The notes under the pieces: generated by a model
What the model saw: only the letters and a program-made list of their open reading frames with translations
Databases searched by the model: none
What the model was told of the DNA's origin: nothing
Position numbers and translations under genes: made by a program
Source: Nitrobacter hamburgensis X14
GTDB lineage: Bacteria > Pseudomonadota > Alphaproteobacteria > Rhizobiales > Xanthobacteraceae
Length of the DNA: 64,000 nucleotides
Direction of reading: 5' to 3'
Assembly (NCBI RefSeq): GCF_000013885.1
Contig: NC_007964.1
Location: 1,846,001 to 1,910,000 of the forward strand
Shown here: positions 16,900 through 26,110 of the stretch, in pieces
How positions within the stretch are numbered: the first letter of the stretch is position 1
Layout: each line of letters starts with the position of its first letter

Positions 16900-17679
16900 T
16901 CAGTGCCCGAACTGCTCGCTCAGGATCCGCTCCTCCAGGCTGTGGCCGGGGTCGAACAGCATCCGCATCGAAATCGTCTTGTCGGACAGCACCTCGACGC
17001 GGCGGACGTTGCGGGCCTCGTCGTGGTCGGCGACGGCGGCCACCGGGCGCTTTTCGCCTTCAAGCACTTCGATCACCACGATGGCGGTGTTCGGCAACAG
17101 CGCGCCGTGCCAGCGCCGCGGACGGAAAGGACTGATCGGCGTCAGCGCCAGCAGCGCCGCGTTGATCGGCAGGATCGGTCCCTGCGCCGACAGATTGTAG
17201 GCGGTCGAGCCGGCCGGCGTCGCGACCATCACACCGTCGGCGACGAGCTCGGCCATGCGTTCGCGCTCGTCGATCAGGATGCGCAGCCGCGCGGCCTGGT
17301 GGGTCTGGCGAAACAGCGCCACTTCGTTGATGGCGTGATGGATGTGAACCTCACCGTGGATATCGGTTGCGCGCATCAGGAGCGGATGGATCACGGTGTC
17401 GGTCGCGGCAGTGAGGCGGGCATGCAGATCGTGCCGGCTATATTCGTTCATCAGAAATCCGACAGTGCCGCGGTGCATGCCGTAGATCGGTTTTCCCGAG
17501 CGCATGTTTCGATGCAGCGTTTGCAGCATCAACCCGTCGCCGCCGAGCGCAACCAGCACATCGGCATCCGCGGGATCGTGATTGCCGTAGGTATTCACCA
17601 ATTCCGTCAGCGCCTGCTGCGCTTCGGGGCTTGTGCCCGCGACAAAGGCGATGCGGTCATACGGTTGGGGTGAGGTCAT
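16900..17679 (-). CDS. nadK: NAD kinase
   Basis: Phosphorylates NAD to NADP. 259 residues from ATG 17677-17679. The family motifs are VALGGDGLMLQTLH (GGDG), MHRGTVGFLMNEY and VATPAGSTAYNLSAQGPI. The reading frame stays open upstream, but the preceding peptide is not NadK-like and MTSPQPYDRIAFVAG is a normal start. The region 17680-18038 upstream is non-coding. Confidence 0.93.
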   Translation of the reverse strand: MTSPQPYDRIAFVAGTSPEAQQALTELVNTYGNHDPADADVLVALGGDGLMLQTLHRNMRSGKPIYGMHRGTVGFLMNEYSRHDLHARLTAATDTVIHPLLMRATDIHGEVHIHHAINEVALFRQTHQAARLRILIDERERMAELVADGVMVATPAGSTAYNLSAQGPILPINAALLALTPISPFRPRRWHGALLPNTAIVVIEVLEGEKRPVAAVADHDEARNVRRVEVLSDKTISMRMLFDPGHSLEERILSEQFGH

Positions 17680-18038
17680 GATAATTTGGAGACTTCTGCG
17701 GCTGCTCCGGCGCGTATCGTTTCCGGTGGCGCCGGCGGTTGTCGAGGCGGCACTTAACCGCGCTTTGCGGTGGCGTGTCGAGGGCCGGATCGGGCCATGG
17801 TTAGCGGACACGACAAGGCCGGGCGCCGCTATAGCGTTTTCGAGCGGGAGTTCGCATACTTTTTTCAGCAAACTTTGTAATCGGCGGCATTGCCAATATG
17901 ACCAGCCATTCACCCAGATGAACGGCGGTTGCTGTCGCGTTCAGCGCGCGTTCAGCGTCGCGGTCTTATTGTAAGCCATGATCGAGAGCCCAGCCATCCG
18001 GCCGATCAACTCGGCGATCAAGCTCCAAGGAGACGACC
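17680..18038. other. Non-coding stretch upstream of nadK
   Basis: Nothing gene-like. At 17834-17846 there is GCGTTTTCGAGCG, the left arm of the dispersed repeat (as at 8851 and 55044) without its partner arm, so probably a decayed copy. Confidence 0.5.
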
Positions 18039-18242
18039 ATGCTGAAAATGATTTCCGCCGCGCTGCTCGTGGCTTCCGTGTTTGTTGCGCCGGCGATGGC
18101 CGGCACGGCCCGGACGGGTCATGCCCCGGCCGTCAAGTCGGTGACCCTCAAGTCGAACGCGCTGAAAGCCAACGCCAAGATGGGACGCCATCATCATCAT
18201 ACTCGGCACGTCCATCATCATCGCGTCCACAAGCATTACTGA
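18039..18242 (+). CDS. Small secreted histidine-rich protein
   Basis: 67 residues with AAGGAGACG just before the ATG. Residues 1-21 are a signal peptide (ISAALLVASVFVAPAMAG). The mature part is basic, with a cluster GRHHHHTRHVHHHRVHKHY at the C-terminus containing nine histidines. It may bind metal or protons in the periplasm; no family is recognised. An eight-base-pair hairpin (TGCGGCGA/TCGCCGCA) follows at about 18270. Confidence 0.7.
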   Translation: MLKMISAALLVASVFVAPAMAGTARTGHAPAVKSVTLKSNALKANAKMGRHHHHTRHVHHHRVHKHY

Positions 18243-18409
18243 TTGCGTCAGGGTGCCGGTCATGGCTTGCGGCGATCGCCCCCGGTCGCCGCAGGCCCGA
18301 TCTGCCACAGCCTATTTTTTGCGTCGGATAACCGGATTGCGAATTTCATTTCGACCGCAGGCGGTCTAGACCTTCATGGGGAGTCCACGAACCTGAAGAC
18401 GGACCGGCG

Positions 18410-18835
18410 TTGGGGGCATCTGCGAAATTTCTGGCGATCGTGCTGCTGGCGGGACCGCTCGCGGCCTGCGTGACCGACAGCGTCGATCAGGGCGGCGTGG
18501 TCTATACCGATGATCGCGGCGTGGCCGATCAACCGTTCCCGGCGGACTATCGCGGGCAAATCCTCGCGTTTCTCAGAACCTACCTCAACAATCCCGTTGG
18601 CATTCGCGATGCGGCGATGGCGGAGCCGGTCCAGCGCACCGTCGGCGGCCGGCTGCGTTATGTGAGCTGCCTGCGCTACAACGCCCGCGAGATCGACGGC
18701 AGCTATCGGGGTGGGGCGCAGCGCGCGGTGGTTTATGTCGATGCACGGCTCGATCGCATGATCGAGAAGGCTGGCGAACTCTGTGCCGGCGCCGTCTACG
18801 CGCCGTTCCCCGAACTGGAGAGGCTGACGCGCTGA
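18410..18835 (+). CDS. Predicted lipoprotein of unknown function
   Basis: 141 residues. FLAIVLLAGPLAAC is a lipobox, so the mature protein should start at Cys20 anchored to a membrane. Conserved-looking segments follow: ILAFLRTYLNNPVGIRDA and VSCLRYNAREIDGSY. The start is TTG at 18410, the only start codon that leaves a signal sequence in this frame. No close functional match is known to me. Confidence 0.65.
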   Translation: MGASAKFLAIVLLAGPLAACVTDSVDQGGVVYTDDRGVADQPFPADYRGQILAFLRTYLNNPVGIRDAAMAEPVQRTVGGRLRYVSCLRYNAREIDGSYRGGAQRAVVYVDARLDRMIEKAGELCAGAVYAPFPELERLTR

Positions 18836-19102
18836 GCATCGGCCGGAGCGTCGCGGGTTCGAGCGGTTTACCCAATCGATCACATTTCGGAGAGCTCGTT
18901 AAGCCTTCAGCGGACGACCTATCTGCACGGCGCGACTTGCGCGAGTGCTGTTTTGCCGGGTGAGATATCCTACATGGGAACCGCGAATGTTGCGCACGTA
19001 TCACTGTTGCAAACGATCGCCGCAATCTTGTTGCCTTCAGGCAACCAAATTCGCGCCACGTTGTTTGACGATGGTCGTAGCCACCGAGAAGGGGAACCCA
19101 TC

Positions 19103-19819
19103 ATGAAGAAATTCTTGCTCACCGCTGCGGCGGTTGCAGCCTTCGCCGCACCGGCGCTTGCGGCCGATCTTCCGCCGCGGCCCTATACCAAGGCGCCCCC
19201 GCCCTATACGCCGCCACAGGCCGTCTACAACTGGACCGGCTTCTACATCGGCGGTCATCTCGGTGGTGCGTTCGGAGGCGACAGCAGCCTGAGTGGAAGC
19301 GACGGCCGTTTCCTCGGCGGCGTGCAGGGCGGCGCCGATTACCAGTTCGCGAACAACTGGGTGCTCGGCGCCGAGGCCCAGTATAGCTGGCTCACCAACA
19401 ACAACGGCGGCGCGGTCTTCCCGGGCGGCAACATCGTGACCGGCAACGACCGCGGCCTCGGCTCGGTGACCGGCCGGCTCGGCTACGCCTGGGGGCCGAC
19501 ACTTCTGTATGCCAAGGGCGGCTATGCGTTCCGGGACAGCAGGCTCGGCGTGACCGACGCCGCAGGCGTGCCGCTGGCTTTCGCAACCACCGGAAATCGT
19601 GACAACGGTTACACCGTCGGCGCCGGCCTCGAATACATGTTCGCGCCGAACTGGTCCGCCAAGGTGGAGTATCAGTATTATAATTTCGGCAAAACGACAT
19701 TCGCCGCGGGTTCGCCGACCGATATCGTCGGAACGAGCTTCCGCAACGACGATCACACCGTCAAGGCGGGCCTGAACTATCGCTTCGGCTGGGGCGGGCC
19801 GGTGGCCCCTCATTATTGA
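19103..19819 (+). CDS. Outer-membrane beta-barrel protein (Omp25/Omp31 type)
   Basis: 238 residues. The signal peptide is MKKFLLTAAAVAAFAAPALA, then DLPPRPYTKAPP and NWTGFYIGGHLGGAFG, the usual entry to this barrel family. Alternating beta-strand patterns include GRLGYAWGPTLLYAKGGYAF, and the end KAGLNYRFGW is a typical C-terminal strand. Likely an abundant surface protein. ATG 19103 follows GAGAAGGGGAACC. An intrinsic terminator lies 37 bases past the stop. Confidence 0.9.
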   Translation: MKKFLLTAAAVAAFAAPALAADLPPRPYTKAPPPYTPPQAVYNWTGFYIGGHLGGAFGGDSSLSGSDGRFLGGVQGGADYQFANNWVLGAEAQYSWLTNNNGGAVFPGGNIVTGNDRGLGSVTGRLGYAWGPTLLYAKGGYAFRDSRLGVTDAAGVPLAFATTGNRDNGYTVGAGLEYMFAPNWSAKVEYQYYNFGKTTFAAGSPTDIVGTSFRNDDHTVKAGLNYRFGWGGPVAPHY

Positions 19820-19856
19820 GACCGCCGCCAGCTTGGACGATAACGGATCACACGAC

Positions 19857-19882
19857 AAAGGCCGGCTTCGCGCCGGCCTTTT
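19857..19882 (+). terminator. Intrinsic terminator of the Omp25/31-like gene
   Basis: Stem AAAGGCCGGC/GCCGGCCTTT, loop TTCGC, then TT. Confidence 0.8.
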
Positions 19883-19926
19883 CCTTGCAGCGCGCGCTAC
19901 TTACGCAACCATGGTCCCGCGTCGGA

Positions 19927-20112
19927 TCAGATGCGGTCGACCCTCAGAAACAGCGTCCAGATCAGCAGCAGCAGGGTCGCAATCCCCAGCCAGTCCGGGT
20001 GGACACAAAATGTCGTGCCGTAATAGCAAAGTTGATCGGCGCCGATGCCATAGTTGCCGGCGCCGTAGAACGCCGCCGTTGCCAACGCCATGATGAAAGT
20101 CACGACTATCAT
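19927..20112 (-). CDS. Small two-pass membrane protein
   Basis: 61 residues. Two hydrophobic segments, VVTFIMALATAAFYGAG and WLGIATLLLLIWTLFL, flank a short loop with two cysteines (QLCYYGTTFC). A GGGGGT stretch precedes the ATG. The pattern looks like a genuine small membrane protein; function unknown. Confidence 0.5.
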   Translation of the reverse strand: MIVVTFIMALATAAFYGAGNYGIGADQLCYYGTTFCVHPDWLGIATLLLLIWTLFLRVDRI

Positions 20113-20320
20113 CGGATACCCCCGATGTTGCGGCGAGCGGCCGAAGGATCCGCGGTGCGGAATTTGTCGCGGCCGGCTCTGTTGGGAGCAAGTCTAGATT
20201 TGCTCCCATGAAGCAAGCGTAAATCGATGCCTCCGTTTTTCTACGAACGGTGTGGTGTGCTGATGCCGGGCGCCGTCCTGAACCACGACGGCAGGTCGAA
20301 TGACTGTCGAGCGCGAGACG

Positions 20321-20884
20321 CTAGAACCGCGTGACGATATCCGACAAGGCCGGGCGAGGGCGGTCCTTGTTCGGCTTTGTCGGTGTGCCGATATGGATAA
20401 AACCCGCGAATCGTTCGTCCGGCTTCAATCCGAGGCCGTCGAGTATGTCGCGATCGTAGGCAAACCAGCCGGTCAGCCAGTTCGCGCCGTAGCCGAGCGC
20501 GGTGGCTGCATTGACGATGCTCATGGCGCTGGCGCCTGCCGACAGCACCTGCTCCCACGACGGTGCCTTGGGATGCTGCTTGATGGAGCTCACCACGCCG
20601 ATCACCAGCGGCGCTTCCATCAGTTGCTTCTTTTCCATTTCGATTTCGTCCTGCGGCGCCGACGGGTTCTTGCGCGCGTAGACACGGGCGATGACGTCGC
20701 CGGCGCGGACGCGTCCGTCGCCTTCGAACACGATGAACCGCCACGGCACGACCTTGCCGTGATCGGGCACCCGCGCTCCGATGGTGAGGATGGTCTCGAT
20801 CTCGGCGGGCGAGGGACCGGGGCTGCTCATATCGCGTGGCTTGACCGAGCGGCGGGTGCGCAGGAAGTCGATGATATCGGACAT
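20321..20884 (-). CDS. Nitroreductase-family oxidoreductase (YdjA-like)
   Basis: 187 residues. The FMN-binding motif RTRRSVKPRDM is at the N-terminus, with RVPDHGKVVPWRFIVFEG and LTGWFAYDRDI as expected for the small YdjA branch, which lacks much of the helical lid. It would use NAD(P)H to reduce an unknown substrate. Starts 83 bases from the thrS stop on the same strand. Confidence 0.85.
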   Translation of the reverse strand: MSDIIDFLRTRRSVKPRDMSSPGPSPAEIETILTIGARVPDHGKVVPWRFIVFEGDGRVRAGDVIARVYARKNPSAPQDEIEMEKKQLMEAPLVIGVVSSIKQHPKAPSWEQVLSAGASAMSIVNAATALGYGANWLTGWFAYDRDILDGLGLKPDERFAGFIHIGTPTKPNKDRPRPALSDIVTRF

Positions 20885-20966
20885 GGTTGCTCTCTTAAAA
20901 ACTGCTGTCGCCGCTTAGGGGATGCAAAAGACGGTCGCGACTGACGCCCACCTTCGGAATACGCCG

Positions 20967-23012
20967 TTACTTCGGATTATTTTCCCGCTTTATGTCCGGC
21001 GGCGTGGCTTCCTCGACCAGCGCTGCGATCGCCTCATCGGTCGGCAACACTGTCTGGCCGTCGCTGCCGAGGCGGCGGATCGACACCGAACGGCTTTCGG
21101 CTTCCTTCTTGCCAACCACAAGCAAAGCTGGGACCTTCGCCAGCGAGTGTTCGCGCACTTTGTAGTTGATCTTCTCGTTGCGCAGGTCGATCTCGATGCG
21201 AAGGCCCGCGCGGCGCGCGGCGGCGACGACCTCCCTGGCATAGTCGTCGGCGTCGGAGGTGATGGTGGCAACGACGGCCTGCACGGGCGCGAGCCAGAGC
21301 GGAAAATGCCCGGCAAAGTGCTCGATCAGAATGCCGGCGAAACGCTCCAGCGAGCCGCAGATCGCGCGGTGGACCATCACCGGCGCGACCTTGTTGGAAT
21401 GTTCGTCGATGTAGAACGCGCCGAACCGCTCCGGCAGGTTGAAGTCGACCTGCGTGGTGCCGCACTGCCATTCGCGGCCGATGGCGTCCCGCAACACGTA
21501 TTCGAACTTCGGACCGTAGAACGCGCCCTCGCCGGGATTGATCGAGGTCTTGACGCGGTTGCCGGACCTGGCCTTGATCTGCTCAAGCACGGCCGTCATC
21601 ACGCTTTCGGCATGATCCCACGCCGCATCCGAGCCGACGCGCTTGTCGGGGCGGGTCGAGAGCTTGACCGTAAGCTCGCCTTCAAAGCCGAAATCCTCAT
21701 AGGTCGAGAGGATCAGATCGTTGATCTTGAGGCATTCGTCGGCGAGTTGCTGCTCGGTGCAGAAAATGTGCGCATCGTCCTGGGTGAAACCGCGCACGCG
21801 CATCAGGCCGTGCATCGCGCCCGAGGGCTCGTAGCGATGCACGACGCCGAACTCGGCGAGGCGGATCGGCAATTCGCGATAGCTCTTGAGGCCGTGTTTG
21901 AAAATCAGAACATGGCCGGGGCAGTTCATCGGCTTGATCGCGAACCAGCGCTTGTCCTCGGCTTCGTCGCCCGCCGACTGCGCGGCGAACATGTTCTCGC
22001 GATACCACTCCCAGTGGCCGGAGGTCTCCCACAGCGACTTATCGAGCATCTGCGGGGCGTTGACCTCGTCATAATCCTCAGCAAGTCGCCGGCGCATATA
22101 GGCGATGATTTCCTGAAACAGTGTCCAGCCCTTGGCGTGCCAGAACACGACTCCGGGGCCTTCCTCCTGGAAGTGGAACAGGTCCATCTCGCGGCCCAGA
22201 CGACGATGGTCGCGCTTCTCGGCTTCCTCGATCTGTTTGAGGTAAGCGTCGAGATCCTGCTGGCTCGCAAACGCCGTGCCATAGATGCGGGTCAGCATCG
22301 GATTGTTGCTGTCGCCGCGCCAGTAAGCGCCGGCCACCTTCATCAGCTTGAAGGCGTTGCCGATCTTGCCGGTGGAGGTCATGTGCGGGCCGCGGCAGAG
22401 ATCGAACCAGTCGCCCTGATAGTAGATCTTGATCGGCTCGTCGCCGGGAATGGCGTCCACCAGTTCGACCTTGAAGGCCTCGCCCTTGTCGCGGAACACC
22501 TGCTTGGTCTTTTCGCGGTCCCAGACATCTTTGGTGAAGGGTTTGTCGCGCGCGATGATCTCGCGCATCTTCTTCTCGATCGCGGGGAAGTCTTCCAGCG
22601 AGAACGGCTCGTTGCGGAAGAAGTCGTAATAGAAACCGTTTTCGATCACCGGGCCGATGGTGACCTGCGTGCCCGGCCACAGCGACTGCACGGCTTCGGC
22701 CAGCACATGCGCTGCGTCGTGCCGGATCAGTTCCAGCGCGCGCGGGTCGTCGCGGTTGATGAATTCGATTTTTGCGTCGCGTTCGATCGGGTCGGCAAGA
22801 TCGCTGACCACGCCATCGAGCGCCATCGCCACCGTGCGCTTCGCCAGCGACGGCGAGATGCCCTTGGCGATATCGAGGCCGGTGGTGTTTTTCGGGAACT
22901 GACGCTGCGCGCCGTCGGGGAAGGCGAGGGTGACGTTTTCGGTGGTCGAGACGGGCTTCAGGTTGGCGAGGCCAAACTGGAATCCCGGTGCGGTTTCGCG
23001 CTTGTCGGACAT
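20967..23012 (-). CDS. thrS: Threonine-tRNA ligase
   Basis: 681 residues. The domain order is normal: TGS (ENVTLAFPDGAQRQFP), the editing domain with a zinc HxxxH-type site (RHDAAHVLAEAVQ), the catalytic core with PMNCPGHVLIFK and RYEPSGAMHGLMRVRGFTQD, and the anticodon-binding domain near the end (IEIDLRNEKINYKVREH). About 30 extra residues precede the TGS domain. Essential gene. No T-box leader is seen upstream. Confidence 0.97.
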   Translation of the reverse strand: MSDKRETAPGFQFGLANLKPVSTTENVTLAFPDGAQRQFPKNTTGLDIAKGISPSLAKRTVAMALDGVVSDLADPIERDAKIEFINRDDPRALELIRHDAAHVLAEAVQSLWPGTQVTIGPVIENGFYYDFFRNEPFSLEDFPAIEKKMREIIARDKPFTKDVWDREKTKQVFRDKGEAFKVELVDAIPGDEPIKIYYQGDWFDLCRGPHMTSTGKIGNAFKLMKVAGAYWRGDSNNPMLTRIYGTAFASQQDLDAYLKQIEEAEKRDHRRLGREMDLFHFQEEGPGVVFWHAKGWTLFQEIIAYMRRRLAEDYDEVNAPQMLDKSLWETSGHWEWYRENMFAAQSAGDEAEDKRWFAIKPMNCPGHVLIFKHGLKSYRELPIRLAEFGVVHRYEPSGAMHGLMRVRGFTQDDAHIFCTEQQLADECLKINDLILSTYEDFGFEGELTVKLSTRPDKRVGSDAAWDHAESVMTAVLEQIKARSGNRVKTSINPGEGAFYGPKFEYVLRDAIGREWQCGTTQVDFNLPERFGAFYIDEHSNKVAPVMVHRAICGSLERFAGILIEHFAGHFPLWLAPVQAVVATITSDADDYAREVVAAARRAGLRIEIDLRNEKINYKVREHSLAKVPALLVVGKKEAESRSVSIRRLGSDGQTVLPTDEAIAALVEEATPPDIKRENNPK

Positions 23013-23167
23013 CGATCTCTCCTGTGGCTCACTCCTGCGAACGAGCGCAGGTAAGCGGGAAGCAGCGGTATAGCAGCCGGTCCGTCTGTTGCAATGGCTG
23101 TCCGGCAGGCATGGCGACGCACCGTCCGACCCGGAGGCAGAAGCCGGCTTTGTCCTTTTATCGTTGG

Positions 23168-23608
23168 TCAGTGCGTCCGGTCATGGACGGGAGGGTGGTT
23201 GCCCGCTTCGTCCATGCGCAGCAGCCCCTCGAACCGGGCGAACATCGCAAGTCGGTCGGCCGGAAGCGCTTGCTCGGCTTGCGCGAGCGCTTGGGCGAGT
23301 TCACCTGCGACGTCAGGCGCGATGCCGGCACGCTGCAATGCTTCGGCGCTCCTGATTCCGTCTCCGGCGCAGAGGATAATGGTCCAGCGTCCATGCTTGT
23401 TGTGGAGGAGCGCGCGGCCGCCCATCTCGCCCTGCGTCCAGTCGGCAATCGCGTAGCCCGCTTTGGCGACCACCGGTGCGATGACCAGCTTTGCTTCCGG
23501 CTTGTCGAAGGTCGAATGGAGCAGATCGCGCACCGCGTCCTCGTCCGGCCCCGCGATCGCCGAACCGGCGAGGCTCCAAAGCACGACGAGTGCGGCGAAT
23601 AGTTTCAT
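23168..23608 (-). CDS. Copper-uptake-associated periplasmic protein (tentative)
   Basis: 146 residues from the inner ATG at 23606-23608, which gives a clean signal peptide (KLFAALVVLWSLAGSAIA). An ATG 33 bases further out is possible. TFDKPEAKLVIAPVVAKAG, WTQGEMGGRALLHNKHG and WTIILCAGDGI match what I recall of the small proteins annotated as copper-uptake-system-associated in rhizobia. The copper role is from family naming only; no copper genes adjoin it here. Confidence 0.6.
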   Translation of the reverse strand: MKLFAALVVLWSLAGSAIAGPDEDAVRDLLHSTFDKPEAKLVIAPVVAKAGYAIADWTQGEMGGRALLHNKHGRWTIILCAGDGIRSAEALQRAGIAPDVAGELAQALAQAEQALPADRLAMFARFEGLLRMDEAGNHPPVHDRTH

Positions 23609-23730
23609 CGGCACCGAAATCTCCTTATACATTCGCTTCACAATACACCCGCTTCGCAGGCCGTTGCGGCTCGCGTAGCCGTGACGCCCGATCCACCGGT
23701 TTCAAGCCGCAATCCCCGGAGAGCCTCGCG

Positions 23731-24096
23731 TTGACCATTACCATCTACGGCATCAAGAACTGCGACACCATGAAGAAGGCGCGCGCGTGGCTGGACGGCC
23801 ATAGCATCGCCTATGACTTCCACGACTACAAGACCGCCGGCGTCGATCGCGCCCGGCTCAAGGGATGGGCCGCAAAGCTCGGCTGGGAAACATTGCTCAA
23901 CCGCGCCGGCACGACGTTTCGCAAATTGTCGGATGCGGACAAAGCGGGACTGAACGAAACGAAGGCGCTGGCCCTGATGCTGGCGCAGCCGTCGATGATC
24001 AAACGTCCAGTGCTGGAGGCCGGCGACAAGCTGCTCGTCGGCTTCAAGCCGGAGGTTTATGAAGAAGAGCTTCGAGCGCCGAAGACGAAGCGATAG
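23731..24096 (+). CDS. ArsC/Spx-family protein (YffB-like reductase)
   Basis: 121 residues from TTG 23731. The thioredoxin-fold start ITIYGIKNCDTMKKARAWL has a single cysteine (NCDT) rather than CxxC, as in YffB and ArsC relatives. Further motifs are LNRAGTTFRKL, PSMIKRPVLE and LVGFKPEVYEE. Probably a glutathione-dependent reductase; the substrate is unknown, and arsenate resistance is not implied by the neighbours. Confidence 0.85.
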   Translation: MTITIYGIKNCDTMKKARAWLDGHSIAYDFHDYKTAGVDRARLKGWAAKLGWETLLNRAGTTFRKLSDADKAGLNETKALALMLAQPSMIKRPVLEAGDKLLVGFKPEVYEEELRAPKTKR

Positions 24097-24132
24097 CGCA
24101 GCCTCGATCGGTTCTGTCACGTCGCATTTCGA

Positions 24133-24186
24133 CTGGAGCGCGATCAGCGAAAGTGGATGCCGGTTTTGCGTCCGATCGCGCTCCAG
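24133..24186. repeat. Dispersed palindromic repeat, copy D1
   Basis: CTGGAGCGCGATC/GATCGCGCTCCAG arms (13 bp, perfect) around AGCGAAAGTGGATGCCGG. The 24097-24441 gap contains D1, D2 and the livG leader and nothing else I can identify. Confidence 0.8.
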
Positions 24187-24200
24187 AATATTGAGAATGA

Positions 24201-24244
24201 GCATGATCTTTTCGCCAAACCGCTCACACTTTGGCGGATCATGC
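24201..24244. repeat. Dispersed palindromic repeat, copy D2
   Basis: GCATGATC/GATCATGC arms, with TTTTCGCCAAACCG and ACACTTTGGCG inside. Diverged core, in tandem with D1. Confidence 0.65.
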
Positions 24245-24441
24245 GCTAATGGCTGATGGAATGTGGACTCAAGACGCCCGCCGAGTGCTACTTTGCACCT
24301 TGCGCGATCCCGTCCATTGACTGCATATTCCCGACATAGGCGACCGGGTCCGGGTGGTGTCCAAGCGCACTGAACGGGTCCGTCAGTAACTAGTCTCAGC
24401 CGCGAAGGGGACACCGAGCGATAGCTGAGGGGGAATTTTGA

Positions 24442-25197
24442 GTGGCGAATGAGTTCATTCTTGAAACCCACGGATTGACCAAGGAATTTGCTGGTTTTGT
24501 CGCCGTGCGCGACGTTGCTCTACGCGTTCGCCGCGGCAGCATTCATGCATTGATCGGCCCCAACGGGGCGGGAAAAACCACCTGCTTCAACCTGCTGACC
24601 AAGTTCCTGAAGCCGTCGGCGGGTCGGATTGTCTACAACGGGCGGGACATTACCGCGCTTGCTCCCGCCGACGTGGCGCGGCTCGGACTGGTGCGGTCGT
24701 TCCAGATTTCGGCGGTCTTCCCGCATCTCACGGCGCTTGAAAATGTCAGGGTCGCGCTGCAACGTCAGCACGGCCATTCCTTCGATTTCTGGCGCTCCAA
24801 ATCGGTGCTCGATCGCTTCAACGGTCGGGCGCATGAATTGCTCGACGACGTCGGATTGAGCGAATTTGCGAAAACGCTGGCCACCGAGATGCCATACGGG
24901 CGCAAGCGCGCGCTGGAGATCGCGACGACGCTGGCGCTCGATCCGGAAATGATGCTGCTCGACGAGCCGATGGCAGGCATGGGCCACGAGGACATCGACA
25001 GGATCGCCGCGCTCATCAAGCGCATTTCGGCCAAATATACGATCCTGATGGTCGAGCACAATCTAAGCGTGGTCGCCAGCCTGTCTGATATCATCACCGT
25101 GCTGACACGCGGGAAGGTGCTCGCCGAGGGCAATTATGCCGACCTGACCAAGGACGAGCGCGTCAGGGAAGCTTATCTGGGAGCCGGTCATGGCTGA
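24442..25197 (+). CDS. livG: Branched-chain amino acid-type ABC transporter ATPase (LivG)
   Basis: 251 residues. Walker A GPNGAGKTT, Q-loop in RSFQISAVFPHL, a degenerate signature MPYGRKRALEIA as in LivG proteins, Walker B MMLLDEPMAGM and the switch His in VEHNL. One of two ATPases for the LivHM permease. GTG start with GAGGGGGAATTTT upstream. Overlaps livF by 8 bases. Confidence 0.9.
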   Translation: MANEFILETHGLTKEFAGFVAVRDVALRVRRGSIHALIGPNGAGKTTCFNLLTKFLKPSAGRIVYNGRDITALAPADVARLGLVRSFQISAVFPHLTALENVRVALQRQHGHSFDFWRSKSVLDRFNGRAHELLDDVGLSEFAKTLATEMPYGRKRALEIATTLALDPEMMLLDEPMAGMGHEDIDRIAALIKRISAKYTILMVEHNLSVVASLSDIITVLTRGKVLAEGNYADLTKDERVREAYLGAGHG

Positions 25198-25945
25198 CGG
25201 GACGATGACCGTATCGGGCGTTGCCGGTGCCGCAAGGCCGGCCGGCGGCGCCCTGCTCACGGTTGACAATCTCGAAGCGTGGTACGGCGAATCCCATATC
25301 CTTCACGGCATCAGCTTCAACGTCGCGGCGGGAGAGGTCGTCACACTGCTCGGCCGCAACGGTGCCGGCAAAACCACGACGCTGAAGTCGATCATGGGTA
25401 TCATCGGCAAACGTACCGGAACGATCCGTTTCGACAATCACGACATCGCGCGCGCCTCCTCGGACAAGATCGCGCGTTTGGGCGTTGGGTTCTGCCCGGA
25501 AGAGCGGGGCATCTTCGCGAGCCTCGATGTGCGCGAGAACCTAATGTTGCCGCCGCAGGTCCGCAGCGGCGGCCTGTCGCTGGACCAGATATTCACGCTG
25601 TTTCCCAATCTGAAGGAACGGCTGGGCAGCCAGGGCACCAAGCTGTCCGGCGGCGAGCAGCAGATGCTGGCGATTGCGCGCATCCTGCGTACGGGGGCGC
25701 GCTTCCTGATGCTCGACGAGCCGACCGAGGGCCTTGCCCCGGTCATCATCCAGCAGATCGGCCGTACCATCGCACGACTGAAGTCGGAAGGATTCACGAT
25801 CCTTCTGGTAGAGCAGAATTTCCGCTTCGCCTCGACCCTTGCCGACCGCTTTTACGTCGTCGAGCACGGCAGGATCATCGACGGCTTTGCCAATTCCGAG
25901 TTACAGGCCAACATGGACAAACTTCATAGCTATCTCGGTGTTTAG
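25190..25945 (+). CDS. livF: Branched-chain amino acid-type ABC transporter ATPase (LivF)
   Basis: 251 residues. Walker A GRNGAGKTTT, signature LSGGEQQMLAIAR, Walker B FLMLDEPTEGLAP and switch VEQNF, the LivF pattern. About 20 extra residues precede the ATPase domain. Repeat copy E begins right at the stop codon, between this gene and the binding-protein gene. Confidence 0.9.
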   Translation: MADGTMTVSGVAGAARPAGGALLTVDNLEAWYGESHILHGISFNVAAGEVVTLLGRNGAGKTTTLKSIMGIIGKRTGTIRFDNHDIARASSDKIARLGVGFCPEERGIFASLDVRENLMLPPQVRSGGLSLDQIFTLFPNLKERLGSQGTKLSGGEQQMLAIARILRTGARFLMLDEPTEGLAPVIIQQIGRTIARLKSEGFTILLVEQNFRFASTLADRFYVVEHGRIIDGFANSELQANMDKLHSYLGV

Positions 25946-25946
25946 A

Positions 25947-26074
25947 GCGTTTTCGAGCGAAGCATGTCCTCGGGCTTGACCCGAGGATGGAATCCGGTTC
26001 GCGTGAAGAAAACGTGTCAAGTCAAGAACCTGGAGTCTTTCACCATTTCCATGAAACGGTGAAAGGCTCCAGGC
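25947..26074. repeat. Dispersed palindromic repeat, copy E, two-part
   Basis: GCGTTTTC/GAAAACG arms (25947-26014) carry an extra inner hairpin CCTCGGG/CCCGAGG. A second palindrome with CCTGGAG/CTCCAGG ends and CTTTCACC/GGTGAAAG inside follows at 26029-26074. Located inside the liv operon. Confidence 0.75.
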
Positions 26075-26110
26075 AGCGTCCCCGGCGGGACTAAAACGGA
26101 GTGGGAGACA

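Noticed and set aside
20922..23054. 710-codon plus-strand frame opposite thrS
   Set aside because: Same reason: no domain, no ribosome-binding site, and full overlap with thrS.
23013..23167. T-box leader upstream of thrS
   Set aside because: No T-box sequence or specifier-like stem was seen, and the class is not expected in this group.
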